DNA from: Dyadobacter sp. CY345
Lineage (GTDB): Bacteria > Bacteroidota > Bacteroidia > Cytophagales > Spirosomataceae
Reading direction: 5' to 3'
Assembly (NCBI RefSeq): GCF_021502725.1
Contig: NZ_JAKFFS010000001.1
Coordinates: 1,116,001-1,180,000, forward strand
DNA: 64,000 bases
Position numbers and translations under genes: made by a program. Positions 27,312 to 35,802 of the stretch are shown here, one piece after another; within the stretch, counting starts at the first letter, position 1, and the number at the start of each line of letters is the position of its first letter. Under the pieces are notes generated by a model. It did no database searches. It was not told the origin of the DNA and worked only from the letters and a program-made list of their open reading frames with translations.

Positions 27312-28271
27312 ATGAACTTGCATAACATGAGCATCGTAATCTTGGCACTGTTATTGACAAAAATACTAATGGGAAGTGTGTCTTTGGGTAGACCACAGCA
27401 ACTGATCAAAATTCTGGAAAAGGCAGATATCGACTCGACCCTGTTTATAAACGGGCAGATGTCGCCCAGGTTGGTCTCTGGTAATTTTCTGACTACCGAA
27501 GGTCCTGCCGTAAGCCGAGATGGTAATATTTACTTTACCGACAAGCCAGCTGATCGGATTTACCGGTACGATTTAGAGGGAAAGCTCAGTATTTTTAAGG
27601 AAAGAGCTGGCCGGCCAAGTGGAATGTACATTGATGCTAGCGATAACCTGATTACGTGTTCGGGTAAAGAACATGAGATATGGTCGACAGATCTTCAAGG
27701 GAAGTCAAGTGTTTTGCTTAGCAGCCAGGATTTTGAACATTTGAATGGGCCAAATGATTTGTGGATCAATAAGAATGGTGATATATATTTCACTGATTCC
27801 TATTACCCGGCAAAGGAAAACCCGTCTGAAAAAATAAAGTCGGATACAACCAGGCAAAGGGTATTGCTCTCACCTGCACAGGACCGCAAAAATGTAAAAG
27901 TTGTTGATCAGGACCTTAAAAAACCAAATGGGATAGTGGGATCGGCAGACGGGAAAACGATGTATGTTGCTGACATTGCCGCTAATAAAACATACCGCTA
28001 TTCGGTTGGAGCAGATGGCAGCTTACTGGATAAAACAGTCTTTATCGAAATAGGTGCGGATGGGATTATTTTGGACGAGAGGGGCAATCTCTATTTGACA
28101 GGAAATGAAATCACAATCGGAAATGCTTCTGGAAAGATAATTGGTCATATCACCACACCTTCCAAAAAAATTACAAATCTCTGTTTTGGTGGTAAGGAGC
28201 GGAATTTGCTTTTTATTACTGCCTTTAAGGAGATATATGTTTTAGCTATGAACGTTCGGGGAATAGAATAG
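27312..28271 (+). CDS. SMP-30/gluconolactonase-family protein, secreted
   Basis: This 319-residue six-bladed propeller has an N-terminal hydrophobic segment (SIVILALLLTKILMGSVSLG). Family signatures are TTEGPAVSRDGNIYFTD (with the metal-ligand Glu), RPSGMYIDASDNLITC, LNGPNDLWINKNGDIYFTD (Asn and Asp ligands), and KPNGIVGSADGKTMYVAD. These enzymes use a calcium or zinc ion to hydrolyse lactones. It sits 20 bp after the PQQ dehydrogenase, which would produce a lactone from an aldose, so the two form a logical two-step oxidation to an aldonic acid. Confidence 0.9.
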   Translation: MNLHNMSIVILALLLTKILMGSVSLGRPQQLIKILEKADIDSTLFINGQMSPRLVSGNFLTTEGPAVSRDGNIYFTDKPADRIYRYDLEGKLSIFKERAGRPSGMYIDASDNLITCSGKEHEIWSTDLQGKSSVLLSSQDFEHLNGPNDLWINKNGDIYFTDSYYPAKENPSEKIKSDTTRQRVLLSPAQDRKNVKVVDQDLKKPNGIVGSADGKTMYVADIAANKTYRYSVGADGSLLDKTVFIEIGADGIILDERGNLYLTGNEITIGNASGKIIGHITTPSKKITNLCFGGKERNLLFITAFKEIYVLAMNVRGIE

Positions 28272-28512
28272 GATTTGATTAATAGTGATGTAGTGCAAAG
28301 ATGGTATAAGTAAAGTACTTGCAGATCTTCCACATTTGGCAGTGATGTTTAAAGGATAGCAAGTTACAACCATATAGGTACTTTCTTTTATAGACTTCCT
28401 AGAAACTAAACATGTTTTGCAATTCTTTATAAACCCGTTTATGTGGGATATCTATATAGAATTTGTTCGAAGGCTTTTCTCATAAGTCGCATGATATGAT
28501 GCTATTGAATGG

Positions 28513-28833
28513 TTAATTAGAGTAATTTGTAAGCTGCAACAAAATGCCTTGTAAGCCTTGGTTTACCCTTAGCTGGCAAGCCAGTCGGCTATTATTTTGT
28601 GCGTCAGGACGGCTTTCTAGGGTCATTAATTCATCATCTTGTGGCTCGGCAAGTTGCTCCTGTCCTTTTAGGATCAGGCAGTGGCAATCGGCGCACAGAG
28701 CGAGCCCACCGCAGGTAGCGCGCATTTCATAATCATGGTTTTTCAATGTTTCCATGAGGTTAACGTCTTCATCTTCTACTAGTTGCAATTCATTTGTCTG
28801 CCCCTGGCGGTCAATTACTGTAAGCTGTATCAT
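28513..28833 (-). CDS. [2Fe-2S] ferredoxin
   Basis: This 106-residue protein starts at ATG 28833, one base after the reductase stop; an ATG at 28845 would overlap that gene by 11 bp. It has the plant/adrenodoxin-type cluster motif CGGLALCADC (C-x5-C-x2-C) and a fourth Cys in SRLACQLR. The acidic stretch EPQDDELMTLES is the typical partner-binding helix region. The ferredoxin reductase is encoded immediately upstream on the same strand and is the obvious electron donor. The final acceptor is not in the window; the molybdenum/PQQ enzymes nearby are periplasmic and unlikely partners. Confidence 0.88.
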   Translation of the reverse strand: MIQLTVIDRQGQTNELQLVEDEDVNLMETLKNHDYEMRATCGGLALCADCHCLILKGQEQLAEPQDDELMTLESRPDAQNNSRLACQLRVNQGLQGILLQLTNYSN

Positions 28834-28834
28834 G

Positions 28835-29839
28835 TCAGAATGCATTTACACCATTTACGGTAGTGTACTTAAAGCTCAGTTTTTGTTCCGGATATACGTA
28901 TTTAAATGCGCTTTGAGCCATTAAAGCTGCTTCGTGAAATCCAGATAGAATCAGTTTCAGTTTGCCTGTATAGCTATTTATATCACCAATTGCGAATATG
29001 CCCGGCGTGGAAGTAGAATAATCGTCTACATTCACCTCAATAGCTGATTTATTAAGTGCCAGTCCCCAGTCCGCGATTGGGCCTAGCTTTGGTGTCAATC
29101 CAAACAGGGGAATGAGGTGGTCGGCTTCAAGGTTAATTACACCATTATTCTTGGTAGAAATGGTGAGAGACTGCAAATGTCCGTTCCCTGCTACTTCGGT
29201 GATCTGTGATTCCAGTAGCAGGCGGATTTGTCCATTATGAGCCATTTCCACTACTTTATCCGCAGAGTCGGGGGCACCCCGGAATGTTTCGCCCCGGTGT
29301 ACCAGTGTCAGTTCGGATGTGATTGGTGCCAGAAAAATTGCCCAGTCTAATGCTGAATCCCCGCCACCTGACAATACAACCCTGCGGTTCCGAAATATTT
29401 CAGGATTTTTGACAAAATAGGAAATGCCTTTTCCTTCAAATGCTTCCAAACCGATTATCACCGGCTTGCGTGGCTCAAAGCATCCCAAGCCGCCCGCAAT
29501 CACGATCACTTTGCACTGAATGATGGTATCGTCATGGGTTTGTACCACAAAACCACCACCTTCCAGTTTATTTACTGAGTCGACACGCTCGCTCAAGGTA
29601 AAGCCAGGCTTGAACGGAGCTATCTGCTCCATCAAATTATCAATCAGCTGTTGCGCTTGAATGGACGGAAAACCAGGTATGTCATAGATGGGTTTTTGTG
29701 GATAAATCTCAGAAAGCTGGCCGCCAACCTGGGAGAGAGCGTCCACAAGATGGCATCGCATTTTTAACAATCCTGCTTCAAAAACGGCAAAGAGGCCTAC
29801 GGGACCGGCTCCAATAATACAAATGTCAGTGGTAATCAT
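28835..29839 (-). CDS. ferredoxin--NADP+ reductase, thioredoxin-reductase-like type
   Basis: ATG 29839 (MITTDICIIGAGPVGLF) is chosen over an upstream in-frame codon at 29884 because the FAD-binding GxGxxG should lie near the N-terminus. The 334-residue protein has two Rossmann domains: GAGPVG and VDALSQVGGQLSEIYP for FAD, VVLSGGGDSALDWA for NADP. No redox CxxC is present between them, which separates it from thioredoxin reductases. FAIGDINSYTGKLKLILSGF near the C-terminus is typical of YumC/TlFNR enzymes. It transfers electrons between NADPH and the ferredoxin encoded downstream. Confidence 0.9.
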   Translation of the reverse strand: MITTDICIIGAGPVGLFAVFEAGLLKMRCHLVDALSQVGGQLSEIYPQKPIYDIPGFPSIQAQQLIDNLMEQIAPFKPGFTLSERVDSVNKLEGGGFVVQTHDDTIIQCKVIVIAGGLGCFEPRKPVIIGLEAFEGKGISYFVKNPEIFRNRRVVLSGGGDSALDWAIFLAPITSELTLVHRGETFRGAPDSADKVVEMAHNGQIRLLLESQITEVAGNGHLQSLTISTKNNGVINLEADHLIPLFGLTPKLGPIADWGLALNKSAIEVNVDDYSTSTPGIFAIGDINSYTGKLKLILSGFHEAALMAQSAFKYVYPEQKLSFKYTTVNGVNAF

Positions 29840-29927
29840 CGTTAAGTGGCTAAATGCCTTTTTTAATACATACAAAGGTGCCACATTTCAATGCCAAAGG
29901 CGAATCACAAATTGTTATTCGATATAA

Positions 29928-30836
29928 CTAAATGTTATAATGGCTTTTACAAAAACGCATGAATAGTTCGCTTAATGAAGATGTTTTTCCGTGTAGGTGT
30001 ATAAACTGAAAGTCCCGGTAAATTTCCAAATTTTTGATATCAATAATCGTTAGTTCATTGTATTTCAATTCATTTACTACCGACTGAACAGAAAGGAAGG
30101 CGGCTGTCTGAGAATTTAACAGGTACTGTATGATGGCAATGCTGCTCTCAAGCTCGATCTCCACGGTAAGATCGGTGAATGAAAGTCCGGCTTTTGTTAA
30201 TGCTTTTCGCAGCACGTCCAAAGTGCCCGAACCTGCCTCACGCAACACAAGTGGGATCGTGGTAAGTTGTTTCAAATTAATTTCTCCCCATTTCGCATAT
30301 TTTCCTTTTGTTTGGCTAACTAGCACAATTTCATCTTTAACAAACGGCGTATAACTGATTTGCGCATAAAAGCCAGCACCTTCTACAATTGCGATATCGA
30401 CAGTTTCGTCAAGTATGTGTTTGGTTATAAGGTCAGTGTTGCCCTGCACAAATGTAAATGAAAGATTAGGATAAGTCTTTTTAAAAAGTGCCAGCAACTT
30501 GGGCAGGATAGTCTGCGCCACAGTAGTACTCGCCCCAATGCGGATTGTCCCCCCGTGAGAATGCGCTATTTGCGCGATCTTCGATTCCATTTCGCGTGAC
30601 AGCTGTATGATCTTGGCCGCATAACTAACAAACAAGGCACCTTCTGCAGTAAGCCCAATTGTATTCCCGTTCCTGGTAAAAAGCCGGCAATTCAGCTGCT
30701 GTTCCATTTCACGCACATGCTTAGTCACAGCGGGCTGGGTAATGTTCAGTTCAAGGGCAGCTTTGGTAAAGCTGAGCTTTTGTCCAACGGTGTAGACAAC
30801 ATGAAGCCGATAGTCTACGGTTCTTAGGATAATCAT
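29928..30836 (-). CDS. LysR-family transcriptional regulator (CysB/CbbR-like)
   Basis: This 302-residue protein has the LysR winged HTH at the N-terminus: LSFTKAALELNITQPAVTKH followed by LFTRNGNTIGLTAEG. The effector domain contains GTIRIGASTTVAQTILPKLL and the hinge-spanning PLVLREAGSGTLDVLRKAL, common in CysB/CysL-type regulators. It is co-directional with the reductase and ferredoxin genes, 88 bp upstream of them, so it may be co-transcribed or control them. The inducer is unknown. Confidence 0.92.
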   Translation of the reverse strand: MIILRTVDYRLHVVYTVGQKLSFTKAALELNITQPAVTKHVREMEQQLNCRLFTRNGNTIGLTAEGALFVSYAAKIIQLSREMESKIAQIAHSHGGTIRIGASTTVAQTILPKLLALFKKTYPNLSFTFVQGNTDLITKHILDETVDIAIVEGAGFYAQISYTPFVKDEIVLVSQTKGKYAKWGEINLKQLTTIPLVLREAGSGTLDVLRKALTKAGLSFTDLTVEIELESSIAIIQYLLNSQTAAFLSVQSVVNELKYNELTIIDIKNLEIYRDFQFIHLHGKTSSLSELFMRFCKSHYNI

Positions 30837-31548
30837 TTTTATATATTAAAAGCATTTTAATCCCTATGCCTAAGCTTCAACTTGGATGGATCATCAAATT
30901 ATTCCTTTGCTGATCCGATGTAGTTTATAAAACAGGAGGAAATCCCAAACTAATCAATTTAAACTCCGAAACTCATTTGGAGTACTGGGTCTATTGTTTA
31001 AAATACGTGTAAAGTGTTGATAAATATTTAAAAACCAGAGGATAAGCAATTTCGCTTAATGATGTACCAGTATCAAAAATTTTCGCTTTGTTTTGCTCTA
31101 TCGTTTTGGATTAGATTAAATCCAGAGCTGTATTCTGTTTCTTTTTTAATAATATCAAAATGTATGTTACAAATAATGTGATCATTACTAAATGATCGAT
31201 ATTTTGCTTGTTGTCAGTTATCTTGGATTTCCGCCCAGACCGAAGTTTTTCTAGTCAAAATCGGTCAGAAAATGCAAATAAAAATGATCATTAACAATAG
31301 CAACGCGATTGATACCTGAGCGAACTTTTTAGAATTAATTAACTCTATCAATTATTGAGTGATTTTTGATTTTTTTATGCGAGACTTTACTTTAAAGCAA
31401 TCAATCTCTAACTATAAGCTAGCCTGAATATATCAAAGGATCTACTTACAATAACCATCGGACTTTTAATCCATTGTAATCACAACTTTGCTTTGACAAG
31501 TCTTCCATTTTTATTGTTTTTATCCTGGGTATTTGTAGTAAAAAAAAC
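30837..31548. other. AT-rich intergenic stretch preceding the integrase region
   Basis: About 700 bp of AT-rich sequence without a supported gene on either strand. It holds the promoter region of the LysR gene at its left end and leads into the repeats near the integrase. No tRNA-like cloverleaf was found. Confidence 0.5.
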
Positions 31549-31788
31549 TTGGTGAGCAGATCAAGAGTTGAAATAAAATGCCGATGTAACATATTGAAAA
31601 TTAAGTTGTTGCAAGAAAGGTTCAGTTCTCGTTGGGTGCACTGAATGACATAACAAAAATAATCAAAACCCTGCAAATCAATCATTTACAGGGTTTTTGT
31701 TTTTTAAAAACACGTCAAAATATGCAATAATTCGCAATAAGTTGGTGAGCAAATCGGGACTTAAGAATCCGAAAAAAAAGTGCTCACC
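31549..31788. repeat. GGTGAGCA repeats next to the integrase, possible att or arm-type sites
   Basis: TTGGTGAGCAGATC at 31549-31562 recurs as TTGGTGAGCAAATC at 31742-31755 (one difference in 14), and an inverted copy TGCTCACC lies at 31781-31788. The second and third copies frame an imperfect dyad that also contains TCGG and CCGA. Repeated short sites in direct and inverted orientation just upstream of a tyrosine recombinase are what integrase binding or attachment sites look like. No matching distal copy was seen elsewhere in the window. Confidence 0.45.
31665..31705 (+). terminator. strong intrinsic terminator
   Basis: AAAACCCTG (31665-31673) pairs with CAGGGTTTT (31689-31697), and AAAT/ATTT extends the stem inward with one mismatch. 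TTTTGTTTTTT follows. It lies between the two GGTGAGCA direct repeats upstream of the integrase, with no obvious gene before it, and could insulate the element. Confidence 0.7.
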
Positions 31789-31890
31789 AGAATCGTTGTA
31801 AGTATTTGTATATCAGCTTGTTTATTGCGTTAACATCTTGTTTTTTTTGTATTGCAAACCTACTTTTATTCACATAAAAAAGGGAGCGAT

Positions 31891-33120
31891 ATGCTTAGTA
31901 AAACATTCACATTATTATTCTACCTTAAGAAAAGGGGCAATTATTCAGGAGGGAAATTGCCTATTTACATGAGATTCACCATAGACGGCCATCGCATTGA
32001 GATGACAACTAAGCGTGAATGTGAACCCGATAGGTGGAGTATTTCGTCCGGTAGAAAGGTTGGGCAAAAGGAGGATGTTCGCTCGCTCAACGCCTACTTA
32101 GATTCCCTGCAAACAAAGGTTTACGAGGCACATCGTGCTCTCGTTGATTCAGGAAAGCCGGTCACAGCTAATGGAATCAAAGATATCCTGACTGGTGTTG
32201 CGGATAAACCTCGGATGATCATTGAAATTTTCAAAGAGCATAACGAGGAAATGTTAGCCTTGGTTGGAAAGGATTTTGCAAGGGGGACGTACAATCGCTA
32301 TGAGGCTGCCCTGCGCAACGTTCAGGAATTTTTACTCTACAAGTATAAGGTAAAGGATATAAGTCTTGAAAAGCTTGATTATAGTTTAATTTCGGCTTAT
32401 GCTTTTTATCTCAAGCATAAAAGAAACATATCACATAACACAACCATGAAATACCTGGTCTATTTTAAAAAGATTGTTTTGATTTGTGTGAAGAGCGGAT
32501 GGATTATTCGAGATCCTTTCTTTGCGTTCAGTATGGCAAAGCAGGAGGTAGATCGCAGGCCCTTGGATGATACTGAATTAAAAGCGATAGAAACTAAAAT
32601 ACTCCCTAATGAAAGGCTGAGGAAGGTGCGAGACATCTTTTTATTCTGCTGTTATACCGGGCTTTCCTATGTAGATGTTCAGAAACTGAAAAGATCAGAG
32701 ATGATTGACGGAGTCGACGGAAAAAAATGGTTATCGATCAAGAGGCAGAAAACGGATACCCCGTCAAAAATTCCCTTACTGCAAATACCTTTGAATATTC
32801 TGGATAGCTATGCGGATCATCTTCATTGTCAAGCGCAGGATAAGTTGCTTCCCGTTATGACCAATCAGCGCATGAACTCGTATCTTAAAGAGATTGCGGA
32901 TGTATGTGGTATTGAAAGAAATATCACATTTCATTTAGCTCGTCATACCTTCGCAACCACTGTGACTCTTTCGAACAATGTACCAATCGAGAGCGTATCT
33001 AAAATGTTAGGTCATAAGGATCTGAGAACAACCCAACATTACGCAAAGATCGTGGATAAGAAGGTGGGTAATGATATGGAAGACCTACGAAGAAAACTGG
33101 AAATAAAATCTTCAATATGA
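31891..33120 (+). CDS. tyrosine recombinase (CTnDOT-type integrase)
   Basis: An upstream TTG (31852) is in frame, but ATG 31891 (MLSKTFTLLFYLKKRG) is the normal beginning of these integrases. The 409-residue protein has an arm-binding N-terminus, a SAM-like core-binding domain (about 100-200) and a catalytic domain with H348, R351 (HLARHTF), H375 (LGHKD) and nucleophile Y384. The position of the first catalytic Arg reads TGLS with S259, as in the Bacteroides CTnDOT integrase, which also lacks that Arg. It marks an integrated mobile element and probably recombines at the repeats just upstream. Confidence 0.92.
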   Translation: MLSKTFTLLFYLKKRGNYSGGKLPIYMRFTIDGHRIEMTTKRECEPDRWSISSGRKVGQKEDVRSLNAYLDSLQTKVYEAHRALVDSGKPVTANGIKDILTGVADKPRMIIEIFKEHNEEMLALVGKDFARGTYNRYEAALRNVQEFLLYKYKVKDISLEKLDYSLISAYAFYLKHKRNISHNTTMKYLVYFKKIVLICVKSGWIIRDPFFAFSMAKQEVDRRPLDDTELKAIETKILPNERLRKVRDIFLFCCYTGLSYVDVQKLKRSEMIDGVDGKKWLSIKRQKTDTPSKIPLLQIPLNILDSYADHLHCQAQDKLLPVMTNQRMNSYLKEIADVCGIERNITFHLARHTFATTVTLSNNVPIESVSKMLGHKDLRTTQHYAKIVDKKVGNDMEDLRRKLEIKSSI

Positions 33121-33174
33121 CCGGTAGTACGATTACCGCTGGCTCTACTGCTGATTGAAAGATTAAAATTTCTT

Positions 33175-33213
33175 AATAGCCCGTAAAATAAAGGTTTACG
33201 GGCTATTTCGTTT
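33175..33213 (+). terminator. intrinsic terminator of the integrase gene
   Basis: A perfect 13-bp stem (AATAGCCCGTAAA at 33175-33187 with TTTACGGGCTATT at 33195-33207) and a 7-nt loop are followed by a T-rich tract. It ends 55 bp after the integrase stop. Confidence 0.8.
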
Positions 33214-34398
33214 CTTTCTTGTACCATGATCGAAGTATCCATTTATTTTACATCATGCCGGAATTGAATATATTGAGCTGGTGAATCTTTTCGCGCAGCG
33301 CGGTATTTAACTTATTGAAGATGATGCATTGGGCGAACCTCGCTAGAAGGTTGGCGTTTCATCCAGCCAAAGCATATTCTAATTGCGACAATGTGATTTA
33401 TTGCTCTTGCTTTTCAAAATCTCAGGCACTGGGTTTCCGGGTCTGGTGGGTGTCTGCCGATAAGCATCATGCTGTATTGGGAAAAATGAATTTCGTATCG
33501 AACATCTCTACTGACAGCGTGCTTTAAGATACAACTGACTCATACCTGGAAAGTGGCATCTAGAGCCACACGGGTACGATCTACTAGTGCAATATTTGTG
33601 CAACACTTTGCGTGGAAGAAAGCCAGGAAGATCTTTACTGGATATGTAATTCGGGTATTGAAATCATCACGCATCCGGACAGCATAATCGGCCTTGCCAG
33701 AAAACGTGACTGGATCATCAAGAATGTTGGCAGATGCTTTATGCTTGACGCTGATATAGACCACCTCACAAGAATTTATTCTGAGAGAGGTGAAGAAACA
33801 CATGTGAATCCATAAACCGCCTTTGATATCGTTCAAATGACAGCTCGATCAGATGCTCAGGTAGGTGCTTTGCTGTTCGGGTTTAGCTCGTCACCTACAC
33901 CGATCAGCTATAACAGCCTGAACGCTGTTCAAATGTCAGGTTAAATAACTGGCTGTGCTCATGGTGTCCTCTCAGGTTCTAAACTATGGTATAATCTGGA
34001 AATTATCTGCAATGAAGATTACTGGATATCGCTATTAAATGTGCTCTATCACCGCCTAATCTGGAAGGATACCCGGTATTACTAGGCGCAAAACAATACG
34101 TTTGTCAATCGCGGCGGATTGGCTGAGTTCAGGAATGTGAAGCAGAAAAGGATTTCAACCTTTTGAAAAAAGTGTTCGGTAATGTCATTGAGTTGCGACA
34201 ATCTAATGGTATACATAACATGAAACATCCATTTCAAAAATCGCTCCATTTGCCATTTTAAGATAGTGCGAATATCTTCTACAAAACAAGTACGACCATA
34301 CCTACACAAATAAAGCCAAATCTTACTACACAAATAAATATAATATTTTGTTTAAGTGAAAATAGCAAAATAATTTAGAACCCTGTAAAATTCAGCAA
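33214..34398. other. 1.2-kb stretch with only doubtful short reading frames
   Basis: Frames at 33315-33527 and 33612-33815 (plus) lack recognisable domains; the second, with GTG-type start, reads EESQEDLYWICNSGIEIITH and could be part of a decayed gene because coding-like sequence seems to extend upstream across stops. No insertion-sequence ends or transposase motifs were recognised. I treat the stretch as accessory DNA in decay. Confidence 0.4.
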
Positions 34399-34427
34399 GA
34401 CAGATTTGTAATAATTACAAATCTGTC
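34399..34427. promoter_or_regulatory. 14-bp-arm palindrome, operator or terminator
   Basis: GACAGATTTGTAAT and ATTACAAATCTGTC are perfect inverse complements around a single A at 34413. It lies about 100 bp upstream of the small gene at 34529. Near-perfect dyads with one central base can be operators for dimeric repressors; as RNA it would be a stable hairpin. Confidence 0.4.
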
Positions 34428-34473
34428 ATAAGGGAATTAAAAAAAATTATAAAAAAATGCTTAAAAAAAGTAA

Positions 34474-34506
34474 ATAGCAGTTGCAAATATAATTTACAAC
34501 TGCTAT
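34474..34506. promoter_or_regulatory. 15-bp-arm inverted repeat in the leader of the 34529 gene
   Basis: Arms at 34474-34488 and 34492-34506 pair with one mismatch around ATA. The right arm includes the first two bases of an ATG at 34505, so that start would be buried in the hairpin. This favours ATG 34529 as the true start and suggests control at leader level. Confidence 0.45.
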
Positions 34507-34528
34507 GTTTGATAAAAAAATCGAAATC

Positions 34529-34945
34529 ATGAAACTAAACTTTGTTAAAGCGAGTGAGCTCGACGGTAATATAAAGGCTACGATTCATAAATCTGGTAAG
34601 TTAGGATTTAGTAGCGGAGCTCATAAAAAGCTTGAATTGGATAAAAACAGATTTATCAAAATCGCTTTTGGTGAAGACTATTCTGAAACCAAAATACTTT
34701 TTGCCATTTTGCATGAAGATGAAGATACTGATAGCTTTAATATTGCAAAGGCAGGAGATTATTATTATGGAAATACTAAGGCGTTATTCGATGAATTAGA
34801 AATAGACTACGAAACGCAGAAAGTAATATATGATATTAAAGAAACCCAATACGATGGTAAAAAAATTTTTAAACTTAAACCTAGAATTTTTGAGCGAGAG
34901 AAAAAATATGGAAACGAAAAGGACATTAATGAAGTAGAACAATAA
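34529..34945 (+). CDS. small hypothetical accessory protein
   Basis: A 138-residue acidic/lysine-rich protein starting MKLNFVKASELDGNIKATIH; an upstream ATG at 34505 is inside a hairpin and less likely. It contains the segment KSGKLGFSSGAHKKLEL and ends in a charged tail. No signal peptide, membrane segment or known catalytic motif is visible. Base composition is clearly AT-richer than in the neighbouring chromosomal genes. A terminator follows directly, so it forms a one-gene unit. I do not recognise a function. Confidence 0.65.
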   Translation: MKLNFVKASELDGNIKATIHKSGKLGFSSGAHKKLELDKNRFIKIAFGEDYSETKILFAILHEDEDTDSFNIAKAGDYYYGNTKALFDELEIDYETQKVIYDIKETQYDGKKIFKLKPRIFEREKKYGNEKDINEVEQ

Positions 34946-34946
34946 A

Positions 34947-34992
34947 AAAACGAACATTTGTGGATTCCGAGGCCCAGTTAAATGTTCGTTTT
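34947..34992 (+). terminator. terminator of the small accessory gene
   Basis: A perfect 13-bp stem (AAAACGAACATTT at 34947-34959 with AAATGTTCGTTTT at 34980-34992) has a 20-nt loop. It starts next to the stop codon of the preceding gene and ends in a T-run on both strands, so it could act in both directions. Confidence 0.65.
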
Positions 34993-35120
34993 GAGTTTTG
35001 CAATAAGAATGGTTAAAAACGAGACTAGCTCACTTCGTTCCAGACTTTCTGCAAAATTAGTAATTCTCGCCTATCTAGGCAACAACTCGAAAATTAATTT
35101 CACATTAAATTAAAAATCCC

Positions 35121-35450
35121 ATGGGAACTTTTGAATTGTTTAGAGGTACTAATTATCAGTACTATTTTAATTTCACTGCTAGCAATGGTAGAATAATTAT
35201 CGCATCAGAGGGATATACCACTGAACAAAATTGTTTAAATGGTATTGCTTCAGTTAGAAGTCACTCTCCTTATGACGGTTATTATCGTCGAATAGACGAG
35301 TTTAGAAACTATCGCTTTAACCTTGTAGCTTCAAATTATCAGATCATCGCGCGAAGTAGTGAGGGGTACACAGAACGGTCTAATCGAGAAAATGCTATTG
35401 AGCTTCTCAAACGAGAAGCACCAACGGCTAAAATTAATAACCGGAGTTAA
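35121..35450 (+). CDS. YegP-family (DUF1508) protein with two repeats
   Basis: This 109-residue protein carries two copies of the DUF1508 unit: FELFRGTNYQYYFNFTASNG followed by SEGYTTEQNCLNGIASVR (about 3-50), and YRFNLVASNYQIIARSSEGY followed by RENAIELLKREAP (about 60-103). YegP proteins are small cytosolic beta-alpha proteins with no settled function; fused tandem copies are common. The stop codon is also the first triplet of a 34-bp inverted repeat, so the transcript should end immediately. The AT-rich context suggests it came with the mobile element. Confidence 0.85.
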   Translation: MGTFELFRGTNYQYYFNFTASNGRIIIASEGYTTEQNCLNGIASVRSHSPYDGYYRRIDEFRNYRFNLVASNYQIIARSSEGYTERSNRENAIELLKREAPTAKINNRS

Positions 35451-35516
35451 GATTTTCTGCAATTAAACAAAAAAGGGCTTATTAAGCCCTTTTTTGTTTA
35501 ATTGCAGAAAATCTTA
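35448..35516. terminator. 34-bp perfect inverted repeat starting at a stop codon
   Basis: Positions 35448-35481 and 35483-35516 are perfect inverse complements around T35482. The central part GGGCTTATTAAGCCC with flanking A- and T-runs is a textbook bidirectional terminator, but the pairing continues outwards a further 18 bp on each side to the YegP stop codon. The right arm ends 6 bp before the next start codon. This is longer than a terminator requires and may come from an inverted duplication. Confidence 0.8.
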
Positions 35517-35522
35517 CTAACT

Positions 35523-35771
35523 ATGATTAAGACGGCGATAATTATTGGTAAAGATAAGGACGGTTATGAAGTCTGGGGAAAACACTATGGTTTATCGGTA
35601 AATCATGAAGTCGCTGACTGGTGCTTCAGGCATTTCCTTAAAACAACAAATAGCCCATTTCCCATATTATTATATTCTGTGCAAAAAATTAATTGGGAAG
35701 ATGCAGACTTGTATTTTCCGAGCTGTAATAAAGAATTTTGGATTCTCGGAGAAAAGATTATTTTAAATTGA
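35523..35771 (+). CDS. small hypothetical protein
   Basis: ATG 35523 gives an 82-residue product beginning MIKTAIIIGKDKDGYEVWGK. An in-frame TTG at 35502 lies inside the inverted repeat and is less likely. The protein has aromatic-rich segments (ADWCFRHFLKTT, WEDADLYFPSCNKEFWILGE) and no known motif, signal or membrane segment. It follows the YegP gene but is cut off from its transcript by the hairpin, so it needs its own promoter, which would have to lie in the hairpin arm. Function unknown. Confidence 0.5.
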   Translation: MIKTAIIIGKDKDGYEVWGKHYGLSVNHEVADWCFRHFLKTTNSPFPILLYSVQKINWEDADLYFPSCNKEFWILGEKIILN

Positions 35772-35802
35772 AGTCACAAGAGCTTAGTTAATTATGTCAA
35801 CA

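Noticed and set aside
30837..31890. tRNA gene as integration target near the integrase
   Set aside because: No cloverleaf or TTCRA arm could be found on either strand.
33315..33815. Two short plus-strand frames after the integrase terminator
   Set aside because: No recognisable family and stops interrupt the coding-like sequence; I treat them as decayed accessory DNA.
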